Shown: piece after piece, positions 5,879-5,972 of the stretch
Position numbering within the stretch: the stretch's first letter is position 1
Layout of the letters: each line of letters opens with the position of its first letter
Program-made: the position numbers and the translations under genes
The notes under the pieces: generated by a model
Databases searched by the model: none
What the model was told of the DNA's origin: nothing
What the model saw: the letters and a program-made list of their open reading frames with translations, nothing else
NCBI GenBank assembly: GCA_964564535.1
Contig: CAZMBH010000057.1
Span: 1-5,972 of the forward strand
DNA: 5,972 bases
Origin: GWC2-37-13 sp964564535
GTDB lineage: Bacteria > Patescibacteriota > Microgenomatia > UBA1406 > GWC2-37-13
Direction of reading: 5' to 3'

Positions 5879-5972
5879 AAAATAAAAATTTGAATTTAAT
5901 TTGATTTTTGTCATTTACATAGTATTTTAAAGTCAAGCGATGAGCCTGAAATTCTGTAACCGTTCAGGAACT
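5879..5972. other. AT-rich intergenic stretch at the right edge
   Basis: I find no gene here. A short open frame from an ATG at 5940 runs off the edge but has no Shine-Dalgarno and only 11 codons, so it is not supported. The last bases contain CCTGAA...TTCAGG (5945-5968) with a 12-nt spacer, and TAACCGTTCAG, which is shared with the centre of the tetR operator. Confidence 0.4.

Overview
The window is AT-rich bacterial DNA. All four complete genes, and a fifth cut by the left edge, lie on the minus strand. The standard genetic code fits: stops are TAA or TAG, and no TGA is read through in an intact gene. Two genes have recognisable Shine-Dalgarno sites. The source is not certain. The AT-rich composition, compact operon, YifB/ComM-type protein and small nested palindromes of the TGTCATTCCC...GGGATGACA kind would fit a Candidate Phyla Radiation (Patescibacteria) genome or another low-GC bacterium. 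This is an impression, not a proof. No TolC-like outer-membrane gene is visible.

Region 1 (1-3627, read right to left) is a self-regulated export operon. A consensus sigma-70-type promoter (TTGACA, 16 bp, extended TGC-TATAAT) is followed at once by a 24-bp near-palindrome that should be the operator. Next come a TetR-family repressor, a HlyD/MacA-like membrane fusion protein, a MacB/LolD-type ABC ATPase and a MacB-type FtsX-fold permease whose last residues lie beyond base 1. The last three genes are tightly coupled (14-nt overlap, then a 1-nt gap). A hairpin with a T-rich tail sits exactly at the tetR stop, between the regulator and the exporter genes, and may act as an attenuator. The simplest reading is that a ligand releases TetR and raises expression of a tripartite-like efflux or peptide/lipid export pump.

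Region 2 (3567-4167) has no intact gene but is full of structure. It holds the promoter and operator, an 87-bp MITE-like nested palindrome, a 16-bp inverted repeat surrounding that element, and on the plus strand a decayed N-terminal piece of a transposase. The remnant has a frameshift in an A8 run and an in-frame TAG, and it runs up to the end of the next gene.

Region 3 (4168-5717) is comM/yifB, a complete AAA+ Mg-chelatase-like ATPase with its own ribosome binding site. Region 4 (5718-5972) is intergenic. It carries a second, 89-bp copy of the nested palindrome in the same orientation as the first, so comM and the transposase remnant lie between direct copies of a repeat. The most notable observation is that the four small hairpins of the two repeat copies differ by compensatory changes: the sequence drifts while the 8-bp stems stay perfect.
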